DNA from: Tritonibacter multivorans | GTDB lineage: Bacteria; Pseudomonadota; Alphaproteobacteria; Rhodobacterales; Rhodobacteraceae | Reading direction: 5' to 3' | Assembly (NCBI RefSeq): GCF_001458415.1 | Contig: NZ_CYSD01000015.1 | Location: 1 to 64,000, forward strand | DNA length: 64,000 bases | In this document: one piece after another, positions 52,556 through 61,962 of the stretch | How the letters are laid out: each line of letters starts with the position of its first letter | How positions within the stretch are numbered: the stretch's first letter is position 1 | Made by a program: the position numbers and the translations under genes | The notes under the pieces: model-generated | Database searches by the model: none | The model's input: only the letters and a program-made list of their open reading frames with translations | What the model was told of the DNA's origin: nothing

Positions 52556-52772
52556 ATGTTGCCTTTCCAAGCTAATAGCGGCCCCATTTTTGGCCTTGGG
52601 ATAGATCCCATGGGCCTGGCGCCGCCATCAAGTTCCGATATTTTTCCTTATACTAATCACTGGGGGCCGAGATACAAGGCCCAACACCTGTCTTGCGAAC
52701 ATGGCTTGCACCCTGTGGCATAGGGGCTATGCAGGGGGCGCAGGTGGTCTGAGCAGTGAAAAGGCAGGGCAG

Positions 52773-53582
52773 ATGGATCAGGGTTACAAGGTAGAGCTGG
52801 GCGAACGACGCTTTGGTCGCATCAACTGGCTGGGTATGCAGACGCTGGCCTGGCGCGAGATCAAGCGGTTTCTGGTGGTCTGGAGCCAGACCCTGATGGC
52901 CCCCATGGTGACTGCGGCCCTGTTTATGGTGATCTTCAATATTGCGGTCGGCGAACGCCGCGGTGAGGTCATGGGCGTGCCTTTCATGGCGTTTCTGGCG
53001 CCGGGCATTATGACCATGACCGTGATCCAGAATGCCTTTGCCAATACCTCGTCTTCGATCGTGATCTCTAAGGTGCAGGGCAATATTGTTGACACGCTGA
53101 TGCCGCCTTTGTCGGCGGGCGAGATGCTGGCGGGCTATCTGGCGGGGGCCATTGCGCGCGGGCTGTTTGTGGGCAGTGGCATCTGCTTTGGCCTGCTGCT
53201 GGTACTGGGGATTGTGCCGGCCAATGTGTTTGTGGCGCTGATCTTTGTGATTATGGGCGCAGCGTTTCTGGGCGGGCTGGGTGTGCTTGCGGGCATTTAC
53301 GCACAGAAATTTGACCAGATGGCGGCGATCACCAATTTCATTGTGACGCCTTTGGCCTTTCTGTCGGGCACGTTTTATTCCGTGGATGCGCTGCCGCCGG
53401 TGTTGCAGTGGGTCTGCCATCTGAACCCGGTGTTCTATCTGATCGACGGCGTGCGCTATGGCATTCTTGGCGTGTCCGACAGCAGCCCGGTCTTGGGCTT
53501 TGCGGTCTGCCTTGGGGCGACGGCGGTTATCCTTGGGCTCGCGTGGCAGATGCTGCGGACGGGATATCGGCTGAAGGCCTAG
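52773..53582 (+). CDS. ABC-2 type transport permease without a neighbouring ATPase
   Basis: The 269-residue protein has six transmembrane segments and the ABC-2 pattern (FMAFLAPGIMTMTVIQNAF; NIVDTLMPPLSAGEMLAGY; LAFLSGTFYSVDALPP; LNPVFYLIDGVRYG), as in YadH- and NodJ-like exporters. No ATPase gene is next to it, so its partner must be elsewhere. It differs from KpsM in sequence and length. Its last 56 bases overlap the end of the convergent EamA gene. AAGGCAGGGCAG precedes the ATG. Confidence 0.88.
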   Translation: MDQGYKVELGERRFGRINWLGMQTLAWREIKRFLVVWSQTLMAPMVTAALFMVIFNIAVGERRGEVMGVPFMAFLAPGIMTMTVIQNAFANTSSSIVISKVQGNIVDTLMPPLSAGEMLAGYLAGAIARGLFVGSGICFGLLLVLGIVPANVFVALIFVIMGAAFLGGLGVLAGIYAQKFDQMAAITNFIVTPLAFLSGTFYSVDALPPVLQWVCHLNPVFYLIDGVRYGILGVSDSSPVLGFAVCLGATAVILGLAWQMLRTGYRLKA

Positions 53583-54471
53583 GTGCCTTGGCGCCTGCGC
53601 GGTTGACCGCTTCGCGCCAGGCCAGAAGAACACCGCCGGTCAGAATGATGCCAGCGCCAATCACGGTGACAAAATCCGGCAGCTGACCAAAGGCCACCGC
53701 ATCATAGAGGGCGGCAAAGACCAGCGTGGCATAGGTGAAGGGCGCTACAAACGATGCCTCTGCCCGGGCCATTGCGTTGACAAAACAGATCTGCGCGCAG
53801 GCCATGATCAGCCCCAGCCCAATCATCACCGCCCATTGTGCGGGGCTTGGCATTTGCCAGAACGAAAACGCCACGACCGAAGAAATACCAAGGCCAATCA
53901 GGTTGTTGACCCACAGCACCTGCAATGGGGGCTCGCGACCGGCGAGTTTCTTGATAAAGATCAGCTCTGCCCCAAGGCCCACTGCTGCGCCAAGCGCCAG
54001 AAGCGCGGCAGGCTGAAAGCTGTCGGGGGTTGGTCGCAAGAGCACCATCGCCCCAAAGATCGCCAGGGCAGCCGCCAGCCAGCGCCACGGGCCAATCCGT
54101 TCGCCCAGAAACGGGATCGCAAACAGCATCCCAAAGATCGGGTTGAGGAAAGAAATCGCTGTGGCATCCGCCAGCGGAATATAGGCCACAGAGGCAAACA
54201 TCAGGCTGACGCCCCCCCAGCCAAGGGTCGAACGCCCCACATGCAGCCCCCAGTTCGGACGGCTGATTTTCTGGCGGGTCAAAAGCACCGCCGTTGAGAT
54301 CCCGATGAACGCAAAGATAAACCGCCCATTGCTGATCTGCAGCGGGTGCAACGGATCGCCAAGCGCGTCTGTGCCAAGGAACTTGGCCATCAGCGTGGTG
54401 CCTGCAAGAAACACAGTGGCCGTCAGGATAAAGGCCATGGCGAGGGTTGGGTTTTGCTTTGTTTGGGTCAT
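53527..54471 (-). CDS. EamA/DMT family transporter
   Basis: The 314-residue protein has ten hydrophobic segments in two EamA halves (LPLQISNGRF-like region, DATAISFLNPIFGMLFAIPFLGE, then FVAPFTYATLVFAALYD). It should export a small metabolite across the inner membrane; the substrate is unknown. Its C-terminal tail (REAVNRAGAKAPRPSADIP) is coded inside the end of the convergent ABC permease gene, an overlap of 56 bases. Confidence 0.88.
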   Translation of the reverse strand: MTQTKQNPTLAMAFILTATVFLAGTTLMAKFLGTDALGDPLHPLQISNGRFIFAFIGISTAVLLTRQKISRPNWGLHVGRSTLGWGGVSLMFASVAYIPLADATAISFLNPIFGMLFAIPFLGERIGPWRWLAAALAIFGAMVLLRPTPDSFQPAALLALGAAVGLGAELIFIKKLAGREPPLQVLWVNNLIGLGISSVVAFSFWQMPSPAQWAVMIGLGLIMACAQICFVNAMARAEASFVAPFTYATLVFAALYDAVAFGQLPDFVTVIGAGIILTGGVLLAWREAVNRAGAKAPRPSADIPSAASATRAQG

Positions 54472-54557
54472 GGCGCGCTCTTGCGGGGAAACGCCACGTC
54501 AAGCAACCCCGCCGCGGTCATAGCAGAGGGGACTGGCGTGCATAGCTCTTGAGCAGG

Positions 54558-54595
54558 TTTGCAAGGCGGCGCTTGAAAAGCGGGCACCTTGCAAA
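54558..54595. other. Two-level inverted repeat between two exporter genes
   Basis: TTTGCAAGG (54558-54566) pairs with CCTTGCAAA (54587-54595), and an inner CGCTT/AAGCG hairpin sits in the loop. There is no U run, so it may be a structured mRNA element or an attenuating hairpin after the MFS gene. Confidence 0.45.
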
Positions 54596-54616
54596 GCAAT
54601 CGCCCCGACGGCTGCG

Positions 54617-55849
54617 CTAGATTTTCAGGCGCAGACTTGCGTAACCCCAGATCAACGCCATGCCGCCACCAGAGACAAAATAGGGCAACCGCAGGGCCAG
54701 TTCGCGGCCCAGATGCGGTTCGGCCCAGGACACCATCGCGCCCGCCATCAGGGCACCAACAGGCAACATGCCCCAGCCAAAAAATCGGTAGAGGCTGTTC
54801 ACCCGGCCCAAAAGCGCGTCTGGAATATGACGCTGGCGATAGGGCACGGTGACCACATTCCACAGCAGCCCGGCAAAAAGACCGATAAACAGCGCCGGGG
54901 CGACGACCCAGACCACCGGGAACAGCGCGATCAGGATGCTTGATGCCATCATCAGTGGCAGCGACAGCATCAGCGCGCGGCGCGCGCCCATCTGCGTCAC
55001 AATCCATGGGCAAATCAGCCCGCCAACCACACCGCCTGCCGCTTCGGCTGTGACCAAGAGACCATATTGCGCCGCGTTCAGCCCCAGAAGCTCTTGGCCA
55101 AACAGGGGCAACATGGTCAGCACCATTATGGTCATCGCATTCATACAGCCCAGCATCAGCGCCAGTTGCAGGATCACCCGGTGGCCCCGCAGCCAGCTGA
55201 TCCCTTCGCGAGCCTCAACCATCCATTGGCGGTGCTGCGGTTTTGGCCCCCGCGCAGGCAATCGCATCGCCCAGACCAAAAGCGCCGCAATCGCAAAGGT
55301 TGCGGCATCCATCAGAAACGGCGCAGGCACCGCATAGGCGATCAGGAGACCCGCAAGCGGCGGGCCAACAAACGACCCCATGACCTGCTCCACGCTCCAC
55401 ATCTGCCCATTGGCGGCTTCGAGCTTGTCTTTGTCGATCACCGTGGGCAGGGCGGTCTGCGCGGCATTGTCACGCAGCACTTCCGCGCTGCCCAAAAGAA
55501 ACGCCAACCCACAGAGCCCAAGGATATAGGGCGTGCCGTTTTCAACCGGGAAGACAGGGGCTGTCAGGATCAGGGCGACAACGCCCATGGTCAGCGCCAG
55601 CCGGACCAGGTCGGCCTGCACCATCAACCGCTGCCGGTCGACGCGGTCGGTCCAGACGCCAGCGGGGATGGAAAACAACAGCCAAGGCAGGCGCGTCGCC
55701 ACCGCCACCAGCGAAATCAGCAGCGGGTCGCGGGTGATCAAGGTGGCCAGCCACGGAAAGGCCAGCGCGGAAATCCCATCACCCAGATTGGAGACCGCTG
55801 TGGCCGAAAACAAAAGCCGGAAATTTCGGATATAAAAGAGATGAACCAT
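54617..55849 (-). CDS. Major facilitator superfamily transporter (EntS-like)
   Basis: The 410-residue protein has 12 hydrophobic segments and the start LFYIRNFRLLFSATAVSNLGDGI, typical of the MFS group that includes the enterobactin exporter EntS, with motif A-like GVWTDRVDRQRLM. It should be a proton-driven exporter, substrate unknown. No siderophore genes are near. The next gene leftward is another exporter. Confidence 0.88.
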   Translation of the reverse strand: MVHLFYIRNFRLLFSATAVSNLGDGISALAFPWLATLITRDPLLISLVAVATRLPWLLFSIPAGVWTDRVDRQRLMVQADLVRLALTMGVVALILTAPVFPVENGTPYILGLCGLAFLLGSAEVLRDNAAQTALPTVIDKDKLEAANGQMWSVEQVMGSFVGPPLAGLLIAYAVPAPFLMDAATFAIAALLVWAMRLPARGPKPQHRQWMVEAREGISWLRGHRVILQLALMLGCMNAMTIMVLTMLPLFGQELLGLNAAQYGLLVTAEAAGGVVGGLICPWIVTQMGARRALMLSLPLMMASSILIALFPVVWVVAPALFIGLFAGLLWNVVTVPYRQRHIPDALLGRVNSLYRFFGWGMLPVGALMAGAMVSWAEPHLGRELALRLPYFVSGGGMALIWGYASLRLKI

Positions 55850-56188
55850 GCGCCCAATTGGCCGTCAGCTCCGGGCGCGGGTCAAGGGGGCGGGGCCCGT
55901 GGGTGCCATTTTGTGCAAAGACCCTTCGCAAAGGGGGTTTTCAAAGCCCGAATCCTCCACTATGGATCTCAATATGATCACCAACGCCCATATCTCTGGC
56001 CTGCGACGCCGACGCTAATGTGCTGGGATGTCCCTTTGAAAGGGGCCATCTGACCCTTGTGTGATCCCTATGGCCAAATCATGCGGCTGTTCTCAAAACA
56101 ATCCAAACCTTCAGACCTCCCTCCCTGTTGACCACGGCGCTGCGCTGGTGCACTGCTTTGGTCTCTATTTTGATAAAGGAAGATCCCG
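55850..56188. other. Promoter region upstream of argD
   Basis: No gene is supported here. A GC-rich stretch near 55880-55910 and a CCCTTTGAAAGGG palindrome near 56031-56043 stand out. A 40-codon frame (56070-56192) runs into the argD start but lacks a ribosome binding site. AAGGAAGATCCCG precedes the argD ATG. Confidence 0.4.
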
Positions 56189-57361
56189 ATGATCCCCTCC
56201 GTCCTGCCGACCTACAATCGCGCACCCCTGAACTTCGTCAAAGGCGAAGGCTCCTGGCTGATCGAGGCAGACGGGCGCCGCTTTCTGGATCTGGGGGCTG
56301 GCATCGCGGTGAACGCACTGGGCCATGCGCATCCGAAACTGGTCGAAGCCCTGACCACGCAGGCGCAGAACCTGTGGCATGTGTCGAACCTCTACCACAT
56401 TCCGCAGCAGCAGGCGCTGGCGGACAAGCTGGTGGATAACTCTTTTGCGGACACGGTATTTTTCACCAATTCCGGCACCGAGAGCTGCGAGCTGGCGGTG
56501 AAAATGGCGCGCAAGTACCACTTCGAGAAGGGCAATCCCGACAAGGTCGAGATCCTCACCTTTGCGGGCTCTTTCCACGGCCGGTCCTCGGCCGGGATTG
56601 CGGCAGCGGGCTCCGAGAAAATGACCAAGGGCTTTGGTCCGCTGTTGCCGGGTTTCAAACATCTGCCGTGGGGCGATCACGAGGCGCTGACAGCGGCAAT
56701 TGATGACACAACCGCCGCCATCCTGATCGAACCCGTGCAGGGCGAAGGCGGCATCCGCCCGCTGCCCGACCAGTGCCTGAAAGGCCTGCGGGATCTCTGC
56801 GACGAACATGGCATCCTGTTGATCTTGGACGAGGTACAATGTGGTGTCGGCCGGACCGGCAAGCTGTTTGCCCATGAATGGGCGGGCGTCACCCCGGATA
56901 TTATGATGGTGGCCAAAGGCATCGGCGGCGGCTTCCCGCTGGGCGCTGTGCTGGCAACAGAAGAGGCAGCCTTTGGCATGACCGCAGGCACCCATGGCTC
57001 CACCTACGGCGGCAACCCGCTGGGCTGTGCTGTGGGCTGCGCCGTGATCGACGCGGTCGCAGACGAAAGCTTCCTGTCCGAGGTGAACCGCAAGGCCGGC
57101 TTGCTGCGCCAGAAACTCGAAGGCCTCGTCGCCTCTCACCCGGACGTGTTCGAAGAGGTCCGCGGCACTGGCCTGATGCTGGGTCTGAAATGCAAAGCCG
57201 CGAACATCGATGTGGTCAACGCGGGCTATGACGCCGAGGTCATCACGGTGCCCGCAGCCGACAATGTCATCCGTCTGCTGCCCGCATTGAACCTCACAGA
57301 GGCCGACATTGAGGCCGCCCTAGAGCGCCTTAGTGCCGCCGCAACCTCCGTTGCCGCCTGA
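56189..57361 (+). CDS. argD: Acetylornithine aminotransferase
   Basis: The 390-residue class III PLP aminotransferase converts N-acetylglutamate semialdehyde to N-acetylornithine in arginine synthesis. It has [46 protein letters not shown], and [17 protein letters not shown] with the PLP Lys. The downstream gene is argF, 76 bases away, supporting argD over other class III enzymes. The two form an arginine operon. Confidence 0.95.
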   Translation: MIPSVLPTYNRAPLNFVKGEGSWLIEADGRRFLDLGAGIAVNALGHAHPKLVEALTTQAQNLWHVSNLYHIPQQQALADKLVDNSFADTVFFTNSGTESCELAVKMARKYHFEKGNPDKVEILTFAGSFHGRSSAGIAAAGSEKMTKGFGPLLPGFKHLPWGDHEALTAAIDDTTAAILIEPVQGEGGIRPLPDQCLKGLRDLCDEHGILLILDEVQCGVGRTGKLFAHEWAGVTPDIMMVAKGIGGGFPLGAVLATEEAAFGMTAGTHGSTYGGNPLGCAVGCAVIDAVADESFLSEVNRKAGLLRQKLEGLVASHPDVFEEVRGTGLMLGLKCKAANIDVVNAGYDAEVITVPAADNVIRLLPALNLTEADIEAALERLSAAATSVAA

Positions 57362-57362
57362 C

Positions 57363-57392
57363 TTTCATCTTTTCCCAAATATCCCGGGGGTG
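57363..57392 (-). repeat. Core of the intergenic repeat family, copy 3 (short)
   Basis: On the minus strand the spacer reads CCCCGGGATATTTGGGAAAA then GATGAAA, the same core as at 11749 and 40930. The tandem structured units that follow the core there are absent; a GGGGGCTGGCCCCC hairpin lies beside it instead. It sits inside the argD-argF operon. Confidence 0.6.
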
Positions 57393-57437
57393 TGGGGGCT
57401 GGCCCCCACCGCCGCACCAGACAAGAGCGATACCGAT

Positions 57438-58364
57438 ATGAACCACTTTCTGGACATCCACAAAACCGACGCCGCGGAACTGCGGGGCATCATTGATCAG
57501 GCCAGCGCCATGAAGCAGGCGCGGCTTGGGCGTCCCAAAGGCGCGCTGGATGATGACCAGCCGCTGGCGGGCCGTATGGTCGCGCTGATCTTTGAAAAAC
57601 CCTCCACCCGGACCCGCGTTTCTTTCGATGTTGGCGTGCGGCAAATGGGCGGCCAGACCATGGTTCTGTCCGGCAATGACATGCAGCTTGGTCACGGCGA
57701 AACCATTGCCGACACCGCGCGAGTGCTCAGCCGCTACGTGGATCTGATCATGATCCGCACCTTCGACGAAAGCGTGTTGTTGGAAATGGCAGACTATGCC
57801 GATGTGCCGGTGATCAACGGCCTGACCGACCGCACCCACCCCTGCCAGATCATGGCGGATATCCTCACCTACGAGGAACACCGCGGCCCGATCAAAGGGA
57901 AGAAAGTTGTCTGGACGGGCGACGGCAACAATGTCTGTGCCTCCTTCCTGCATGCGGCTGGGCAGTTTGGCTTTGATGTGACCTTCACAGGCCCCCAGCA
58001 GCTTGATCCCGAAGAGGAATTTGTGAACCTCGCGCGCAAGGCAGGTGCAACTGTCACCATTGAACGCGATCCGGTCAAAGCGGTTGAAGGCGCGGATCTT
58101 GTGGTGGCAGACACCTGGGTGTCGATGCATGACAGCCAGTCCTCAAAGGAACGCCGCCACAATATGCTGCGCCCCTATCAGGTCAATGATGCGCTGATGG
58201 CCCATGCAAAACCGGACGCGTTGTTCATGCACTGCCTGCCCGCGCACCGCGAAGAAGAGGTGACCTCTGCCGTGATGGACGGCCCGCAATCGGTGATCTT
58301 TGATGAGGCGGAAAACCGTCTGCATGCGCAAAAGGCGGTTATGCGCTGGTGTCTTGGCGTCTAA
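57438..58364 (+). CDS. argF: Ornithine carbamoyltransferase
   Basis: The 308-residue enzyme joins carbamoyl phosphate and ornithine to citrulline. The carbamoyl-phosphate loop [12 protein letters not shown], the HPCQIMAD segment, the SMHDSQ region and [11 protein letters not shown] are all present. ATG 57438 is preceded by a short spacer containing the repeat core; an earlier start would lie in argD. It ends at a terminator at 58390. Confidence 0.97.
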   Translation: MNHFLDIHKTDAAELRGIIDQASAMKQARLGRPKGALDDDQPLAGRMVALIFEKPSTRTRVSFDVGVRQMGGQTMVLSGNDMQLGHGETIADTARVLSRYVDLIMIRTFDESVLLEMADYADVPVINGLTDRTHPCQIMADILTYEEHRGPIKGKKVVWTGDGNNVCASFLHAAGQFGFDVTFTGPQQLDPEEEFVNLARKAGATVTIERDPVKAVEGADLVVADTWVSMHDSQSSKERRHNMLRPYQVNDALMAHAKPDALFMHCLPAHREEEVTSAVMDGPQSVIFDEAENRLHAQKAVMRWCLGV

Positions 58365-58389
58365 GCCGCAGTGTCCTTATGACATGAAA

Positions 58390-58415
58390 GAAGGCGCACC
58401 TGCGGGGGCGCCTTC
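58390..58415 (+). terminator. Terminator of the arginine operon
   Basis: GAAGGCGC pairs with GCGCCTTC and is followed by TTCATTTTT, which runs into the end of the convergent WYL gene. Confidence 0.75.
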
Positions 58416-58416
58416 T

Positions 58417-59145
58417 TCATTTTTGCGCGGCCTCCAGCACGCTGTAGGGGCAGACGTCGTCTTCAAAGGGCACATGGCGTCGGCGAAAGCGGGTTCCTGC
58501 AAGGGCTTCGGGATCGCGGATCCGGTCCATGCGGAAATGGCGGAAATCTTCGCGGGCGGGGTCCCAGGCGACCAGATACCACAGCGGTGGCAGGATCAGC
58601 ATGGCCTGCGGCTCTACCGTGCGCCGGGTCTTCCGCCCTTTGGCGTCACAGTAGTCAAACTGAATCCTCTCGCGGCCCAGAAAGGCAGCTTCAAAGGCGG
58701 GCAGCAGCGCCGGGTCCATGCGGCCCATATCCGACAGATCCTGACGCGGCGACAGCTTGCCCACATGCAGGCAGTCCAGCAGGGCGCGCAGGTCCTGAAC
58801 CTTGTCGCGGGGCAGGCTCTTTTCAATGCGCGCCAGCCCCGCATCGGCCAGATCCGAAAACGGCAGATGACCCGCCGCGCGCATGGCGGCGACGCTGATC
58901 AGCAGGGCAAAAACCTCGGGCACCGACAGGCGCGCGGTGGTCTGCATGGAGTGCGGGTCCAGCCGCACCCCGCCGCCGCGCCCCACATCGGAATGGATCA
59001 CAAACCCGTCGTCGCGCAGCGCGCCAATGTCGCGCAGGATTGTGCGGCGCGACACGCCAACATGTTCGGCCAGCGCCTCAATGGTTGTGGTTCCGCTGCG
59101 GCGCAGGCTGCGCACAATAGCGTCCTGTCGTTGTCGAAGGGTCAT
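58417..59145 (-). CDS. HTH and WYL-domain transcriptional regulator
   Basis: The 242-residue protein has an N-terminal DeoR-like winged helix (MTLRQRQDAIVRSLRRSG; EALAEHVGVSRRTILRDIGAL) and a C-terminal WYL domain (RERIQFDYCDAKGRKTRR; LPPLWYLVAWDPAREDFRHF). WYL regulators respond to nucleotides or other ligands. It is divergent from a RidA-family gene, 88 bases apart, with a palindrome between them that is a good operator candidate. ATG 59145 is the start at which homology begins. Confidence 0.9.
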   Translation of the reverse strand: MTLRQRQDAIVRSLRRSGTTTIEALAEHVGVSRRTILRDIGALRDDGFVIHSDVGRGGGVRLDPHSMQTTARLSVPEVFALLISVAAMRAAGHLPFSDLADAGLARIEKSLPRDKVQDLRALLDCLHVGKLSPRQDLSDMGRMDPALLPAFEAAFLGRERIQFDYCDAKGRKTRRTVEPQAMLILPPLWYLVAWDPAREDFRHFRMDRIRDPEALAGTRFRRRHVPFEDDVCPYSVLEAAQK

Positions 59146-59167
59146 GGGCAGAGCCTTGCTAATAATG

Positions 59168-59184
59168 GTGACAAAATTTGGCAC
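59168..59184. promoter_or_regulatory. Candidate operator of the WYL regulator
   Basis: GTGACAAAATTTGGCAC is a 17-base near-palindrome (14 positions symmetric) in the 88-base gap between the divergent regulator and the RidA-type gene, well placed to control both. Confidence 0.5.
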
Positions 59185-59233
59185 TGTTAATCGGTAGACC
59201 TGATTCCAACATGCACAGACAAGGAGAAATGTG

Positions 59234-59629
59234 ATGGAACGGACTGCCGTGAACCCCTGGGACTGGTCGATCAAGCTTGGCTATCATCAGGCTGAGGTGA
59301 TTGAGGGCGCGACCCGTCAGCTCATCTGCGCGGGTCAAACCGCTGTGGATGGCGCAGGTGCGCCGCAGCACCCGGATGACATGCGCGGGCAGATCAGCCT
59401 TGCGCTCGATAATCTGGAGGCGGTGCTGGCGGGCGCGGGGCTGGACCTGAGCCATGTGGTGAAGCTTGGGATCTATGCCACCGACGTGGACGCGGCGCTT
59501 TCGAATTTTGACCTCATGGGGAGGCGGTTTGGCCCGCATCAGGTTGCGCCGCCGATGACGCTCCTGGGGGTGACACGTCTGGCTCTGCCGGGGTTGATGT
59601 TTGAAATCGAAGCGACGGCAATGGCCTAA
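59234..59629 (+). CDS. RidA family protein
   Basis: The 131-residue product is a YjgF/RidA-type enamine/imine deaminase: ICAGQTAVDGAG, RGQISLALDNLEAVLAGAG and VTRLALPGLMFEIEATA with the likely catalytic Arg. It probably clears reactive 2-aminoacrylate-type intermediates or has a specialised deaminase role. AAGGAGAAATGTG precedes ATG 59234. It faces a WYL regulator gene that may control it. Confidence 0.9.
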   Translation: MERTAVNPWDWSIKLGYHQAEVIEGATRQLICAGQTAVDGAGAPQHPDDMRGQISLALDNLEAVLAGAGLDLSHVVKLGIYATDVDAALSNFDLMGRRFGPHQVAPPMTLLGVTRLALPGLMFEIEATAMA

Positions 59630-59648
59630 CTTCGCGGGCCTCACTCTG

Positions 59649-61145
59649 TTAGACAAACCACAGAAGAACGCCGCTGACCCCGGCCGCAAAGATGGCGACG
59701 GCGGGCACCGTGATCATCCAGGCGACCATGATCTTGAGAAAATGGCTGCGACGCACCAGGCGGCGGCGATGGCGGTCTTCGGGAGCCAACTGCACGCGTT
59801 TTGCGTTTTTGCGGCGCTGCTGGCGGTTTTGGAATTCACGGAAGAATCCGATGCCAAACACCGCGCCCACGGCCACATGCGTGGTCGACAGTGGCAGCCC
59901 CATCCAGCTGGCCAAGATCACGGTGAACGCCGTGCTCGCGGCCACGCAGAAGGATCGGATTGGGTTCAGTTTGGTGATCTGGTTGCCCACCATGCGGATC
60001 AGCCGGGGGCCGAACAACACCACCCCCAGCATCAGTCCAAACGCGCCGATTGCGGCAACCCAATCCGGCACAGCAAACGCGGTTTTTATCAATCCAGCGT
60101 CGCCCTGTCCGCTTGCGATCACAATCGCGGCCAGCGGGCCGGCGGCATTGGCCACATCATTGGCGCCATGGGCAAAGCTCATCAGGACCGCGGCCGTCAC
60201 AAGCGGCAGGCGGAACAGGTGGCGGACGTATTTCTCGTTCGGGGCGAGCGCCCGGACTTGCGCGCGGACAACGGGCACCAGCGCCAAATAGGCCAGCGCT
60301 GTGATCAGCACGGCCACGACAGGAATGGTGCCCGCGGGGCGGTGGCCGGGGTCCAGAAACACAGGGGCCAGCACGTGGTCGGGCAGTTTTAGCAGCAGGT
60401 AACAGGCAAACAGCCCGGCCATGCTGGCAGAGAAAACCGGCACCCATCTCTGGGCGGCCGAAATCTTATCCGCGCGCTCGGTGATGCGGTTGCGCACCAG
60501 CACCAGCAGCAGAACGGCAACCGCAGCCCCAAACAGCGGAGCGATCACCCAGGCCGAGGCAATCATGCCCAACATGGGCAGGTTGACCGCGCCCCAGCCG
60601 GAGGCGGCCACCGTGACACCCAGCACCGCGCCAACCACCGAATGTGTGGTCGACACCGGCGCGCCGACCCAGGTGGCGAAATTGACCCAGAGGGCCGCCG
60701 AGATCAGGGCGCTGACCATGGCGACAACCAGAACCCGGCCACTGAGAAGGGCGTCTGGGTGGATCAAGCGGTTTGAAATTGTGGCCACGACCTCGTTGCC
60801 GCCGATCAACGCGCCAGCGGTTTCCGCAAGGGCTGCAAGAATCAGCGCCGAGGTCAGCGAAATCGCTCCGGCGCCCACAGCCGGTCCCATGGTGTTCGAG
60901 ACGTCGTTTGCGCCAATGTTCACCGCGAGATAGGCGGCCAGAACCGCGCCCACAGCAACCAGCATCACAGATGGGGACGAGCCAAGCGCAATGGCCGCCG
61001 TGACACCGGCCAGCACAATAAACACCAGCGCCAGACCTGCGCCCACCAGCGGCCGAACCACGTAATCCGTGGTCAGCTCCAGCTGGTTCAGCCGGTTGAG
61101 ATCCTTATCCAAGGATTGCCATTCCGCCTTGGCGCGCTTGCCCAC
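59649..61145 (-). CDS. Inorganic phosphate transporter, PiT family
   Basis: The 498-residue membrane protein has the two PiT signatures, NIGANDVSNTMGPAVGAG near 75 and HGANDVANAAGPLA near 335, and about 11 hydrophobic segments. It imports phosphate, probably as a metal-phosphate complex with protons. Its N-terminal cytosolic section (about 30 residues) and a basic loop near 445 are additional. No PhoU-like gene adjoins it. Confidence 0.95.
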   Translation of the reverse strand: MGKRAKAEWQSLDKDLNRLNQLELTTDYVVRPLVGAGLALVFIVLAGVTAAIALGSSPSVMLVAVGAVLAAYLAVNIGANDVSNTMGPAVGAGAISLTSALILAALAETAGALIGGNEVVATISNRLIHPDALLSGRVLVVAMVSALISAALWVNFATWVGAPVSTTHSVVGAVLGVTVAASGWGAVNLPMLGMIASAWVIAPLFGAAVAVLLLVLVRNRITERADKISAAQRWVPVFSASMAGLFACYLLLKLPDHVLAPVFLDPGHRPAGTIPVVAVLITALAYLALVPVVRAQVRALAPNEKYVRHLFRLPLVTAAVLMSFAHGANDVANAAGPLAAIVIASGQGDAGLIKTAFAVPDWVAAIGAFGLMLGVVLFGPRLIRMVGNQITKLNPIRSFCVAASTAFTVILASWMGLPLSTTHVAVGAVFGIGFFREFQNRQQRRKNAKRVQLAPEDRHRRRLVRRSHFLKIMVAWMITVPAVAIFAAGVSGVLLWFV

Positions 61146-61323
61146 GTGTGCCTGTCCTCTGGGTTCTATTCAGCTGTTGCAGAGCGAAAGACGCTGTACG
61201 TCTTTTGCCTGCGAACAAAGGTGTTGCAGGCGTTTAAGCCCTGTGCGCTCAAAAAGCCAGAAAACTGTGACAGATCGTTGGGTGAACGTGGTTTTGGGGA
61301 GATTTCCTGTGCAAATGTGGCCG

Positions 61324-61782
61324 TCAAAGGGCGCGCAGGATCTGTTTCAGCTGCGGTTCGTTGACTTTGTCAGCCGCATCTTCGGGGCTGAACCACTTTC
61401 GTTTGCGCTGGTGGCATTCGGGGTAGTCTTCGCTCAGGTCGTGGACGTCGGCCGAATAGACCAACATGTCCAAAGGTTCGACCGCGCCATTGTCCAGCCG
61501 TTTGTCGTAGCTGTAGGTGCCAATCGGATCGTCCGAGACAGTTGCCGATTTTACACCTGCTTCTTCCCAGGCTTCCTGAAGGGCGGCCTCGCCGCAGGTT
61601 TTGTCCTTCATTGGCCAGCCCTTGGGTAGGATCCAGCGCCCGGTGTCGCGGCTGGTGACCAATAGAATTTCGCGCCCCTTCTTGCCCTCACGGTGGCACA
61701 GCGCAGCCACCTGCAACCGGTTTGGCCGGGTCACAAGCGGTTGCAGGACCGAGGTCCAGATCTGGCTCAGGGCTTTGTTCAT
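61324..61782 (-). CDS. Nudix hydrolase
   Basis: The 152-residue protein has a Nudix box EAALQEAWEEAGV following WILPKGWPMKDKT, as in diphosphoinositol polyphosphate-type hydrolases, with Gln in place of the usual Arg before the first Glu of the helix. It probably cleaves a nucleoside-diphosphate-linked or polyphosphate compound, substrate unknown. It is transcribed alone toward the left. Confidence 0.9.
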   Translation of the reverse strand: MNKALSQIWTSVLQPLVTRPNRLQVAALCHREGKKGREILLVTSRDTGRWILPKGWPMKDKTCGEAALQEAWEEAGVKSATVSDDPIGTYSYDKRLDNGAVEPLDMLVYSADVHDLSEDYPECHQRKRKWFSPEDAADKVNEPQLKQILRAL

Positions 61783-61962
61783 CGGGGCGGTGCCTGTTTG
61801 CGGGTTATTCCGAAATCGGGTTCGGTGTTTTTACGGTTGACCGTACCTAAGTAAACATAGCGCCAATTTCAAGGCGGATATTTCTGCTGAAAGAAAATGT
61901 GAACACGTGTGCAGGTCGCGCGTTTGCGCCTGGTAGTTGAGTGTTCGGGCGTGCGGGGCCCG

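Noticed and set aside
52773-53582. Missing KpsM for the capsule cluster
   Set aside because: The permease resembles YadH/NodJ-type ABC-2 proteins, not KpsM, and is about 7 kb away in another transcription unit.
56070-56192. 40-codon leader peptide before argD
   Set aside because: It ends across the argD start but has no ribosome binding site and is not rich in arginine codons.
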